Source: Bombella pluederhausensis
Lineage (GTDB): Bacteria; Pseudomonadota; Alphaproteobacteria; Acetobacterales; Acetobacteraceae
Assembly (NCBI RefSeq): GCF_026385525.1
Contig: NZ_JANIDY010000001.1
Location: forward strand, 620,001-684,000
Reading direction: 5' to 3'
Length of the DNA stretch: 64,000 nucleotides
How positions within the stretch are numbered: position 1 is the first letter of the stretch; every line of letters begins with the position of its first letter. The notes under the pieces were generated by a model. It was not told the DNA's origin. It made no database searches and saw only the letters and a list, made by a program, of their open reading frames with translations. Positions 42,185 through 50,313 of the stretch are shown piece after piece. Made by a program: the position numbers and the translations under genes.

Positions 42185-43624
42185 ATGTCATATTATATCG
42201 TACCGTTATTGATAATGATCGTGGGGAGCTTCTTTGTAGGGGAGGGGGTTGATCTTTTTGTTCGCCCTTTTCGAGGGTTAAGGAAACCACGTTTTATTTT
42301 GTTGCGTGCTCTGCCTGTCATGATGGCCGGAAGTATTTTCTTATGTTTGACAGGCGCTGTAGGTATTTCTTTATTGCTTGTAGCGGTTTTGGTGAGTGTC
42401 ATTGTGACGGCATCAAATCTTAAAATGCGTCTTTTGAATGAACCTCTTGTCTTTACTGACCTTGCTCTGATTGGTTCATTTTTCAAGCATCCACGATTTT
42501 ATATTCAGGGTATTCCTTTAGCTGTACGTTTTCTGTCCGTATTTGGTTTTTTCATTTTGCTTTATCTTATCGTATTAGCGTCCTCACTTGACCTGAGAGT
42601 CAGGCTGGTCGGTGTGCTAGGAGCTATTGTATCAGGTGGTCTTTTGTGGAGGCTGCTTGAAAGGGATAGTGATATTGAAGCGAGACAGCCCGCCTTATGG
42701 GCGAACATATATGATAACGGCCTTTTGCCAACGCTGTTACTCTATGCGGTGCGTTGCCGTAAATTGTCCTCGTTGCCGGTTAAAGAGGCCTTGCCAAGGA
42801 CTCCTGGAGCACCAGAGTCTGTCATCATCATCCAATGTGAATCATTTGCCGACCCTGCTGACCTGAAGAAAGAGTGGGCGCCTCTGTCTGCGCTTCTCCA
42901 GTATAAAAAAGAAGCCGTGCAATGGGGACGGTTTCTCCCCAGCGGGTTAGGGGCATACACGATGCGTAGTGAATATGGTGTCCTGTGCGGTGATGATGAG
43001 GCTGCATTGTCTTATCGTCTTTTCGACCCATTTCTGACGGCAGATCAATCGCCTTCTCATGCGCTGCCTAGGCGTTTAAGAAGGTTTTACGAGAAAACTC
43101 TTTTCCTGCACCCATATGATTTACGGTTTTATGGACGGAACCGTTTGCTCCCTCTGTGGGGATTCACGGATATCATCGGTCGGGAGCGCTTCTCTGAGGG
43201 GGAGAGGGTCGGTCCTTATGTAAGTGACCGTGCTCTGACGGCAGAACTTTTGCGTTACCTTCAGCAGAATAACCATTTTCTGGCCTATTGCGTCACGATT
43301 GAAAATCATGGCCCTTGGAAAAAGGGACGATTGGGGCAGCCAAGTGGTGCCGATGCATGGCATCAGCATGTGCAGAATGGCGATGCTATGCTGCGGGAGC
43401 TGGTCGAGGGCATCAGGGAAAGTGGCCGGGATGTGATGCTGGTCTTCTTTGGGGATCATAGACCAGCTTTGGAACCTCTGCCTGCTGTCGAAGGGTTGGA
43501 GAGGAGCACGCCCTATGTGATTATGCGGCCTAACGCACCTGAAGCCATAAAGGTAGCGGATAATCCCGTTGATGTAACGCCAGCGGGGCTACATAGGAGC
43601 ATTCTGAAACATATCGGTGGGTAA
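42185..43624 (+). CDS. LtaS-like phosphoglycerol transferase (sulfatase fold)
   Basis: 479 residues: about five N-terminal membrane helices, then an exported sulfatase-like domain from residue ~215. VIIIQCESF supplies a metal-ligand Glu, GLGAYTMRSEYGVLCG the nucleophilic Thr, and ENHGPW and FFGDHRPAL the metal ligands. Members transfer phosphoglycerol or phosphoethanolamine from phospholipids to glycans at the membrane. Next to the kpsC/kpsS pair, it probably decorates the capsule or another envelope glycan. Confidence 0.8.
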   Translation: MSYYIVPLLIMIVGSFFVGEGVDLFVRPFRGLRKPRFILLRALPVMMAGSIFLCLTGAVGISLLLVAVLVSVIVTASNLKMRLLNEPLVFTDLALIGSFFKHPRFYIQGIPLAVRFLSVFGFFILLYLIVLASSLDLRVRLVGVLGAIVSGGLLWRLLERDSDIEARQPALWANIYDNGLLPTLLLYAVRCRKLSSLPVKEALPRTPGAPESVIIIQCESFADPADLKKEWAPLSALLQYKKEAVQWGRFLPSGLGAYTMRSEYGVLCGDDEAALSYRLFDPFLTADQSPSHALPRRLRRFYEKTLFLHPYDLRFYGRNRLLPLWGFTDIIGRERFSEGERVGPYVSDRALTAELLRYLQQNNHFLAYCVTIENHGPWKKGRLGQPSGADAWHQHVQNGDAMLRELVEGIRESGRDVMLVFFGDHRPALEPLPAVEGLERSTPYVIMRPNAPEAIKVADNPVDVTPAGLHRSILKHIGG

Positions 43625-43634
43625 GCAGATATAA

Positions 43635-43663
43635 AAAAGGCGGCTCAGAGGGAGCCGCCTTTT
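43635..43663. terminator. Bidirectional terminator
   Basis: AAAAGGCGGCTC pairs with GAGCCGCCTTTT around a 5-base loop, between the convergent phosphoglycerol transferase and gpmA genes; A's on one side and T's on the other suit both. Confidence 0.85.
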
Positions 43664-43681
43664 CCTGTCATCAGGCAGGGA

Positions 43682-44434
43682 TTACTTGGCTTTACCCTGG
43701 TTGGCGACAGCGGCTGCCTTGGCGGCAATTTCTTCAGCATCACCAAGGTAGTAGTGCTTGACGGGTTTGAAGTTCTCATCGAACTCATACACCAGCGGCA
43801 CACCTGTCGGAATGTTCAGGTTCAGGATTTCATCCTCTGTCATGTTGTCCAGATATTTCACCAGAGCACGCAGGGAATTGCCGTGGGCAGCGATAATGAC
43901 CTTTTCGCCCTTCTTGATGCGCGGCAGAATGGTGTTTTCCCAATAGGGGATGACACGCTCAATAGTCAGGGCGAGGCTCTCTGTGACCGGCAGCTCGTCT
44001 GCGTTCAGAGTAGAATAGCGGGGGTCATGGCCAGGGAAGCGTTCGTCAGAGCGTTCCAGAGCTGGCGGGGTCACGGCAAAGCCACGGCGCCACTGCTTTA
44101 CCTGCTCGTCACCATATTTCTTGGCGGTCTCAGCTTTGTTAAGGCCTTGGAGGGCACCATAATGACGCTCGTTCAGGCGCCAGTTCTTTTCAACCGGCAG
44201 CCATGCCTGATCCACACCATCCAGAATGTTCCAGAGTGTATGAATGGCACGCTTCAGCACGGAGGTGTAAGCGTAATCGAAAGAGTAGCCTTCCTTATGC
44301 AGCAACTGGCCGGCAGCCTTAGCTTCGCTGCGTCCTTTTTCTGAAAGGTCAACGTCATACCAACCAGTGAAGCGGTTTTCCTGGTTCCACTGGCTTTCGC
44401 CGTGACGGACCAGAACAAGCTTTGTTACGGCCAT
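43682..44434 (-). CDS. gpmA: 2,3-bisphosphoglycerate-dependent phosphoglycerate mutase
   Basis: 250 residues from ATG 44434 ([20 protein letters not shown]); an earlier in-frame start is unlikely since the family begins here. RHGE holds the phosphorylated His, [11 protein letters not shown] and [15 protein letters not shown] follow, and the second active-site His is in [15 protein letters not shown]. It interconverts 3- and 2-phosphoglycerate. Monocistronic. Confidence 0.96.
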   Translation of the reverse strand: MAVTKLVLVRHGESQWNQENRFTGWYDVDLSEKGRSEAKAAGQLLHKEGYSFDYAYTSVLKRAIHTLWNILDGVDQAWLPVEKNWRLNERHYGALQGLNKAETAKKYGDEQVKQWRRGFAVTPPALERSDERFPGHDPRYSTLNADELPVTESLALTIERVIPYWENTILPRIKKGEKVIIAAHGNSLRALVKYLDNMTEDEILNLNIPTGVPLVYEFDENFKPVKHYYLGDAEEIAAKAAAVANQGKAK

Positions 44435-44569
44435 GATGAACTCCTTAATGTATAAGGTTTTAGCAACAGAGGGAGATTGCGCCACTCCAGTCTGAACTGC
44501 AAGGGTTCAGTCTCACTTAACGCCGTCTGTGAGAGCATATCCGTTATGAGGAATGCTAAAACATACAGA

Positions 44570-44597
44570 AAAGACCATCCGTGGAAGGATGGTCTTT
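44570..44597 (-). terminator. Terminator for the polyol transporter gene
   Basis: AAAGACCATCC pairs with GGATGGTCTTT around a 6-base loop, just past the transporter stop; T-rich on the minus strand. Confidence 0.8.
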
Positions 44598-44609
44598 CTG
44601 GAAGGAAGG

Positions 44610-45905
44610 TCATGCTTCCGTTCGTTGTTGCTCCTGTTTTTCGGTGTAGCGGCGTGCTTCCGGCGAGACTGTGAGCGTCATAGTGAGAACGGCTGATAGC
44701 AGATAGATGATGGCGAATGTCCAGATGACGTAAGACATTCCAACGCCAAAGATCATTTCACAGAGTGATACGATTGCAGGACCAACCCATGTTGAAGCAC
44801 CAGCACCCAGACCAAGAATAGAGAGAGCCGCTGCTTTCTCTCGTGGGCAGATCTGTGGCATCAGACCGGAGAGAGGAACGAAGGCGGCAATAGAGGCACC
44901 GTAGAGTATGCCGACTATAGCGGCGGCAAAGAAGTTTCCGGGATACCAGAGTGGGACATAGTAAAAGAGGGGAATGGTTACGAAGCCCCCAACACCCCCA
45001 AAAGCGGCAACGACAAAGCGATAGCCAATCTTGTCGGCCACCATACCGGATATCAGGTTAACAATGATGTTACTCAGAAAAATGAGCGACAGAAGATTGA
45101 GCCACTGTCCCAGCGTAAAGCCAAGATGGTCGACAAAGAAACCGGGCATGATGGCCAAGAAGGCATATTCTGAGGATGTATCAACGGTACGCACGATACC
45201 TGCAATGAGGGTCTTAGGCTCCCGCCAGACGATGCTGATGGACCCGAGAAAAACCTGCTTGGCAGATACATCGGCAGGAAGAAGACGGCGTGTGCCGGTT
45301 GGTTCCTTCGTGAAAAGCAGGGCTGTCAGCCCGCCAATGATGACTAGTCCCAGAGAGCACCAGAATGTGTTGATTTCACCAATGGCAGGGATGGCGAAAC
45401 GAGCGAACTGGGAGCCAAGAGTGGGCAGGCCGGCAGAGAAGGAGAACCAGAACCATCCTGCTGCTGCTCCGAGCATGGATGTAGGGGTTGCTGCTGCGAT
45501 CCAGACCAGAAAGCTGTAAGCGAATAAGGGATAGGCAAACCCACGCAAGGCGTAGAAGGTGAGAATCCACGTGCTGTTGTTGGGGGTTAGGCCAAATATG
45601 AGAAAGCCAGCCTCCAGAACGGCCCAGAGAATCAGCCCGATCCACATGACCCTTTTAGGCCCCATGAGGTCGGATAATGGGCCGGCAAACCAAGCCGCAA
45701 TCATCACGGTAATACCGTAAAAGGTGAACAGCTCGTTGACGAAGCTTTGAGGGTGGCCGGTATGTAGCATGAATGTATCGAGGTAGCCGGCCTCAACACC
45801 ATCCCCAACCATAAAGAGAAGTTGCCCGATAAAGGCCCAGAACAAGGCAGAAGGTATGCCTATTTTCTCAACAGGATGTTTTTTTATGTCTGGTTGTTCT
45901 GTCAT
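44610..45905 (-). CDS. MFS transporter, RbtT/CsbX polyol type
   Basis: 431 residues from ATG 45905 with GGAGAG upstream (an earlier in-frame ATG adds a poorly conserved leader). About 12 membrane helices. PSALFWAFIGQLLFMVGDGV near the start and the MFS loop LSDLMGPKRVMWIG are present, and the sequence resembles the ribitol/arabitol transporter group (RbtT/DalT/CsbX). Uptake of a sugar alcohol by proton symport would fit an acetic acid bacterium that oxidises or ferments polyols, and the sorbitol-forming oxidoreductase at 16.7 kb. Substrate is inference. Confidence 0.82.
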   Translation of the reverse strand: MTEQPDIKKHPVEKIGIPSALFWAFIGQLLFMVGDGVEAGYLDTFMLHTGHPQSFVNELFTFYGITVMIAAWFAGPLSDLMGPKRVMWIGLILWAVLEAGFLIFGLTPNNSTWILTFYALRGFAYPLFAYSFLVWIAAATPTSMLGAAAGWFWFSFSAGLPTLGSQFARFAIPAIGEINTFWCSLGLVIIGGLTALLFTKEPTGTRRLLPADVSAKQVFLGSISIVWREPKTLIAGIVRTVDTSSEYAFLAIMPGFFVDHLGFTLGQWLNLLSLIFLSNIIVNLISGMVADKIGYRFVVAAFGGVGGFVTIPLFYYVPLWYPGNFFAAAIVGILYGASIAAFVPLSGLMPQICPREKAAALSILGLGAGASTWVGPAIVSLCEMIFGVGMSYVIWTFAIIYLLSAVLTMTLTVSPEARRYTEKQEQQRTEA

Positions 45906-46357
45906 AAAATCTCTCCATTTACTGATAGAGGAAAAAGAGAGGCCAGTGTCTCGACCATTCATCTTCCATAGATGATTGACTGACCTTACGAGAGTGCTCA
46001 GGTCGTTAAATGATCATCCGTACAGTGAGTGTTTTTATTGCTGGCCTTGGAATAAGGAACCAGTACGCTTATCTGTACGAAGAAGTATGATACGCATATC
46101 ATAAAGGTAATTTTTTTTCAATTTTGTGGCATATGCGATTTTTTAAGGTTCATATCCAGCATGTTATATGAAGCGTAATTATTTTTCTGAACCCTATTTA
46201 TGAATCGCTTTTCTTTTTCAGTAAGATAGGGATCTTTTTCAATGTTGTTTCGATTTCATTCTGAAGTGCAAAAATGAGGCCCATGAAATTTTTAGTTGCG
46301 AAAGAATGTCATTATCATTAGCGTTTCAGAAAGAGCCAAGTGAGGGATGGGGTTCAG
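45906..46357. other. Intergenic region upstream of bfd
   Basis: 452 bases, AT-rich in the middle, between the divergent transporter and bfd genes. Apart from the Fur-box-like site at 46304-46323 I see no RNA gene, repeat or open frame worth reporting. Confidence 0.4.
46304..46323 (+). promoter_or_regulatory. Fur-box-like site upstream of bfd
   Basis: GAATGTCATTATCATTAGCG resembles the Fur consensus GATAATGATAATCATTATC in its right half and lies 34 bases before the bfd start, in the region expected for iron repression. Confidence 0.5.
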
Positions 46358-46621
46358 ATGATTATATGCTCGTGCAACGGTTTGTCTGACAGGGATGTAC
46401 AGGCTGCCATTCAGGCCGGGATCATGAAGGTTTCTGAGGTCTATTCTGCCCGCCAGTGTCAGGTGAAGTGCGGGAACTGTGTGAAGGGCGTTGCCTGCCT
46501 TTTAAAGGAGGCTCGACAGAAGCGCTGCCCTTGCCCGACAACGGTTGCGATTGAACAGAATATGGCGGCGCAGGCTGTTAATAGTGATGAGATTGAGCAA
46601 AAAAAAGAAGCCTTCCTGTGA
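46358..46621 (+). CDS. bfd: Bacterioferritin-associated ferredoxin
   Basis: 87 residues. MIICSCNGLSDRDVQAAIQ, then CQVKCGNCVKGVACLL, gives four Cys in the C-x-C...C-x-x-C arrangement of Bfd [2Fe-2S] proteins. Bfd reduces the heme of bacterioferritin to release stored iron. Convergent with bfr, sharing a terminator. Typical Bfd is ~64 residues; the extra C-terminal tail (QKRCPCPTTVAIEQNM and beyond) has two more Cys and is unusual. Confidence 0.88.
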   Translation: MIICSCNGLSDRDVQAAIQAGIMKVSEVYSARQCQVKCGNCVKGVACLLKEARQKRCPCPTTVAIEQNMAAQAVNSDEIEQKKEAFL

Positions 46622-46634
46622 GGGAAGGCTTCTT
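46605..46634. terminator. Shared terminator of bfd and bfr
   Basis: AAGAAGCCTTCC pairs with GGAAGGCTTCTT around a 6-base loop. The stem begins inside the bfd coding sequence and overlaps its stop; usable in both directions. Confidence 0.83.
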
Positions 46635-46660
46635 CTTATAAAGTCAGTTTCTGACAGTTA

Positions 46661-47155
46661 TCAGTGACCGTTGTTCTGGTCGGCACTGTCAGAGTTCAGC
46701 GTGATGTAGCGCTCCAGACCGACCTGTTTGATGAGGTCCAGCTGCGTATCGATGAAGTCTTCATGAGATTCTTCATCAGCAAGGATGCGGAACAGCAGGT
46801 CGCGTGATACGAAGTCACGGACGCTTTCGCAGTAGGCGATGCCTTCGCGCAGGTTTTCCAGAGCCAGAGCTTCGACCTTCAGGTCGCACTCCAGAATTTC
46901 CTTAACATTTTCACCAATCTGAAGCGGGTTCAGATGCTGGAGGTTCGGCAGTCCGCCGAGAAAAAGGATGCGTTCGATCAGCCAATCGGCATGACGCATT
47001 TCCTCGATGGACTCCTCATACTCTTTCTTGCCGAGCTTGGTAACGCCCCAATGGTTCAGGGTACGGGAGTGGAGGAAGTACTGGTTGATTGCTGTCAGCT
47101 CATTGGCGAGCTGTGCGTTGAGATATTCAATTACCTTTGGGTCTTTCGCAGCCAT
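46661..47155 (-). CDS. bfr: Bacterioferritin
   Basis: 164 residues from ATG 47155, chosen by GGAG eight bases upstream; an ATG four codons earlier is less well placed. YLNAQLANELTAINQYFLHS, ESIEEMRHADWLIERILFLG (with the heme-ligand Met) and RILADEESHEDFIDTQLDLI contain the ferroxidase Glu and His residues. It forms a 24-mer heme-containing iron store. The Fur-like site lies about 110 bases upstream. Confidence 0.95.
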   Translation of the reverse strand: MAAKDPKVIEYLNAQLANELTAINQYFLHSRTLNHWGVTKLGKKEYEESIEEMRHADWLIERILFLGGLPNLQHLNPLQIGENVKEILECDLKVEALALENLREGIAYCESVRDFVSRDLLFRILADEESHEDFIDTQLDLIKQVGLERYITLNSDSADQNNGH

Positions 47156-47268
47156 TGGGCTCTCCATCATGTTATGTATGAACTGTTGGATCGTATCCGA
47201 CGGGTGATGTTTAGTGTTTGGTAAGATGAAATGCAATAAAAAAATATATTTTTCATGTATTCGTATTT

Positions 47269-47284
47269 GATAATCATTATCATT
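47269..47284. promoter_or_regulatory. Fur-box-like palindrome upstream of bfr
   Basis: GATAATCATTATCATT is close to the Fur consensus and lies between bfr (minus) and the nitroreductase gene (plus). It could bind Fur for either promoter. The rest of the gap 47156-47484 holds no gene. Confidence 0.6.
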
Positions 47285-47484
47285 GGGTTTTCTTGAAAAG
47301 GATTATCAAATTCATTTTAGAGATATTGTTCAATTTCTTGGCTGTCACGGTTAATTTTTGGATATCTTATTACGATGATAGGTTTTCCCTGCTTAATAGA
47401 GACCTTAACGGGAGGAGGGGGTGCTTTACCGGACTCTTGTTGTTTGATATTTATGGAACATAACTTTAGAAAAGGATGAGAGTT

Positions 47485-48141
47485 ATGGATCTTTCACATG
47501 CTCTAAAAACACGATACGCAACGAAGGCGTATGATGCTACACGGCGTATTCCTGAAGAAACAGTAAAGCAGCTTCTGGAGGCTTTGCGTTATAGCCCGTC
47601 TTCCGTGAACGCTCAGCCTTGGCACTTTATTGTGGCAGATGATGAGGCTGGTAAGCAGCGTTTGGCTAAGGCAACGCCTGCTGACAGCGAGGTTGTTTAC
47701 AACCGGAAGAAAATTCTCGAAGCCTCTCATGTTATTCTGCTTTGCTCACGGGATGAGCTGCCGAAATCTTACCTGACAGAGGTTCTGAATAAAGAGGAGC
47801 AGGATGGCCGGTATGCCACGCCGGCTGATCGTGAGGGTATGGAGGCCGCTCGTGCAGGCTATGTCCACCAGCATCTTGAGGCAGGTGATGTTGCTCACTG
47901 GAACCAGAAACAGGTGTATCTGGCGCAGGGCTTCCTTCTTCTGTCAGCAGGTCTGCTGGGCGTTGACGCAACCCCAATTGAGGGGTTCTACCCAGATATT
48001 CTGGTTGAGGAGTTTGGCTTTCAAGAGAAGGGCTTGACGCCTCAGGTAATTGTATCTCTCGGCTATCATGCGGAGAAGGATTCCAACGCAAAACGTCCTA
48101 AATCTCGTCTTGCGCCGGATGTAGTCTTCTCAAAGGCTTGA
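47485..48141 (+). CDS. nfsB: NfsB-like NAD(P)H nitroreductase / dihydropteridine reductase
   Basis: 218 residues from ATG 47485 (start as in E. coli NfsB; an ATG three codons earlier lacks a spaced ribosome site). KTRYATKAYDATRRIPEETV, RYSPSSVNAQPWHFIVADDE and GLTPQVIVSLGYHAEKDSNA match the FMN-binding NfsB family. It reduces nitroaromatics and quinones. The Fur-like site upstream raises the possibility of iron or redox control, but that site may serve bfr only. Confidence 0.88.
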   Translation: MDLSHALKTRYATKAYDATRRIPEETVKQLLEALRYSPSSVNAQPWHFIVADDEAGKQRLAKATPADSEVVYNRKKILEASHVILLCSRDELPKSYLTEVLNKEEQDGRYATPADREGMEAARAGYVHQHLEAGDVAHWNQKQVYLAQGFLLLSAGLLGVDATPIEGFYPDILVEEFGFQEKGLTPQVIVSLGYHAEKDSNAKRPKSRLAPDVVFSKA

Positions 48142-48252
48142 AGTTGTTTTCGGTCAGAGGAGGTAGTATTCCTCTGGCCAAAAATTATAAGCCTAGACTC
48201 CGTTAATAGGCTCGTATCCATGTCCAAACCGTATGTTTTTTGTATGAATATG

Positions 48253-48345
48253 TGGCGGAGAGAGAGGGATTCGAACCCTCGGTACGCTATTAACGTACAC
48301 ACGCTTTCCAAGCGTGCGCCTTAAGCCGCTCGGCCATCTCTCCGC
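48253..48345 (-). tRNA. tRNA-Ser (anticodon GGA)
   Basis: 93 bases with encoded CCA. Acceptor GCGGAGAG pairs with CTCTCCGC; anticodon loop CTTGGAAAG; long variable arm (TACGTTAATAGCGTA); T arm GGTTCGAATCC. It sits just downstream of trpF. Confidence 0.93.
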
Positions 48346-48368
48346 TGAGCGATGAGGGGACAATATCA

Positions 48369-49022
48369 TTATTCCTGATGAACGCAAGCCCCTTTCTGAG
48401 AATTTTTTATAAATTTTTCAATGAGAAGGGCAGATTTGATGCCCGGACGTTCTTCAACTCCTGATGAGACATCTACGGCGCGCGTTTTGCTGACACGCAC
48501 GGCCTGTGCCACATTGTCCGGTGTCAGCCCTCCCGCAAGAAGCCACGGGGCAGGGGCACGCCAGTGTTCTGTCAGGTTCCAGTCAAAGGTACGCCCCAAA
48601 CCACCGGGGCGCGTATCGCCTTTTTGTGAGGGGGCTTCAATGATGTAGCCATCAAGGGAGGTGACATCGGGCAGATCCTCGGTTCTGGCAATCCCACGGG
48701 CTAGCCAGACTTTTTTACCAGTCTGACGTTTCAGCGTTAGAGCCGTTTCCTCATCTGTATAAAGCTGAAGGATATCCAGCGGGACCTGGTCCAGTGTTGC
48801 AGCAACCTGCTTAAGGGTCGGTTTTACGAAAAGACCGACACGGAGAGGCCCGCCCTCATCTGCAGTCGGAATGGCAGTATGAAGATTTGCAGCTTGTTCG
48901 GGCGTTACAAAACGGGGGGAGGCAGGGTGAAACACCAACCCTACCCAATGAACGCCCAATGCCGCACAGGCGTGCATATCTTCTGTGCGGGTTAGGCCGC
49001 AGATTTTAACCTTTACCTGCAT
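48369..49022 (-). CDS. trpF: Phosphoribosylanthranilate isomerase
   Basis: 217 residues from ATG 49022. VKICGLTRTEDMHACAALG gives the catalytic Cys, HWVGLVFHPASPRFVT follows, and the late AVDVSSGVEERPGIK carries the catalytic Asp region. It converts PRA to CdRP in tryptophan synthesis. It overlaps pyrF by 10 bases, an order (pyrF-trpF) common in alphaproteobacteria; no other trp genes are in view here. Confidence 0.94.
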   Translation of the reverse strand: MQVKVKICGLTRTEDMHACAALGVHWVGLVFHPASPRFVTPEQAANLHTAIPTADEGGPLRVGLFVKPTLKQVAATLDQVPLDILQLYTDEETALTLKRQTGKKVWLARGIARTEDLPDVTSLDGYIIEAPSQKGDTRPGGLGRTFDWNLTEHWRAPAPWLLAGGLTPDNVAQAVRVSKTRAVDVSSGVEERPGIKSALLIEKFIKNSQKGACVHQE

Positions 49023-49738
49023 CGGGTAACGGCCTGAAGCTCGTCCTGAATAGCCTGCGCTGCTGCGGCTGGATTTTCCGCACGGGTAATGGGGCGTCCT
49101 ACCACAATCCAATCGGCACCGGCCTGTGCTGCCTGCGCAGGTGTCATGATGCGCTTCTGGTCATCTGTGCTGCTGCCTGCGGGGCGGATTCCGGGGACAA
49201 CCAGTTCTGGTCCATCGCCTAAGGCATCACGGAGGGCTGTGATTTCGTGGGCAGAGCAGACAAGCCCATCGGCGCCAGCTTTAATGGCCATCTTTCCGAG
49301 GCGCACAACTTCTTCCAGCGGTGTAGCGTTAATACCAATTGCTGATAGGCTTTCTTCATTCATGCTTGTGAGCACGGTTACAGCCAGCAATCTGGGGCGG
49401 GCTGTCTTACCTTCAAAAGCTTCTTCAAGCACGGCCCGGGAACGGGCAATCATTTCCGGGCCCCCAAGGGCATGGATGGTCATCAAAGATGGATGGATAG
49501 GGGTAAGCGCCTTTAACCCGGAAGCAACGGTATTCGGGATATCATGCAGCTTCAGATCAAGGAACAGTTCCTGCTTCGCGGCAAGGTTTCGTACTGCATC
49601 CAGTCCGCAGGCATAGGTGAATTCTAGCCCCAGCTTGATGGCATCAACCTTGCTTTCCAGTTCTGTGGCCCATGTCAGGGCCTGTTCATAAGAAGGTGTG
49701 TCCAGAGCGGCAATGAGGCGGGTATGGTGAACTGACAT
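49013..49738 (-). CDS. pyrF: Orotidine 5'-phosphate decarboxylase
   Basis: 241 residues. LIAALDTPSYEQALTWATEL starts the TIM barrel; FLDLKLHDIPNTV holds the catalytic Lys-Asp network; DWIVVGRPITRAENPAAAA forms the phosphate-binding end. Last step of UMP synthesis. Nine bases downstream of the lapA-like gene and overlapping trpF, so one operon is likely. Confidence 0.95.
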   Translation of the reverse strand: MSVHHTRLIAALDTPSYEQALTWATELESKVDAIKLGLEFTYACGLDAVRNLAAKQELFLDLKLHDIPNTVASGLKALTPIHPSLMTIHALGGPEMIARSRAVLEEAFEGKTARPRLLAVTVLTSMNEESLSAIGINATPLEEVVRLGKMAIKAGADGLVCSAHEITALRDALGDGPELVVPGIRPAGSSTDDQKRIMTPAQAAQAGADWIVVGRPITRAENPAAAAQAIQDELQAVTRCR

Positions 49739-49747
49739 TGAGGTATC

Positions 49748-50083
49748 TTACTTTTGCTGTGCGGTCTGTGCCGTTTCGGAGGAGGGAGTGCTGCTGGCAG
49801 GTGCTTTGATCTGGTCTAGCCGCTGATGCAGCTCAATCAGCTGTTTCTGTGCGCTACGAAGCTGGGATTCCGCTTTGCGGGCACGCCGGCGCTGGCGGAA
49901 CTCACCAAACCAGCCCATGAGGAGCCCCAGAACAAGGGCCGGTACAGCAAGAAGGGCAATGAGCTTGCCCATTTTTATGGAGAAGCCAAAGGATGCCAGC
50001 CAGATGGTTGTATCATCCAGATTGCTCATGGCGAAAATGGCAGTGAATGCCAGAAAGAGGACAATAATCAGAAGCCGTATCAT
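49748..50083 (-). CDS. LapA-domain (DUF1049) membrane protein
   Basis: 111 residues from ATG 50083, with AGGAG upstream. Two membrane helices (MIRLLIIVLFLAFTAIFAMS and the second around residues 40-62) then a basic coiled-coil tail rich in Arg, Lys and Gln and a low-complexity C-terminus. Members are small envelope proteins (LapA/YciS) linked to lipopolysaccharide assembly factors in enterobacteria. Placed upstream of pyrF-trpF. Confidence 0.8.
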   Translation of the reverse strand: MIRLLIIVLFLAFTAIFAMSNLDDTTIWLASFGFSIKMGKLIALLAVPALVLGLLMGWFGEFRQRRRARKAESQLRSAQKQLIELHQRLDQIKAPASSTPSSETAQTAQQK

Positions 50084-50313
50084 AGGGCTACTCCTATCCT
50101 GCCTCATAGCAGGGGACAAGATGGACGGGGATGGTGGAAGGAACGCCAAGGGTTCCGCTGGATTTTATAAGAACTCCAGTGTTCTGTCATCGCCTACTTC
50201 TGACAGTATGCGATCAGGTGAATGTTAGGGCAGGACTGCTCCCTAAAAGCTGTGATCTCTGGTATAGGGGAAAACAATGCATCTTCGTGCGGAGAGAGGT
50301 TGACGGGAACTTT

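Noticed and set aside
44425-44485. Earlier start for gpmA
   Set aside because: The extra N-terminal residues are not family-like, and the GpmA start with VLVRHGE fits at 44434.
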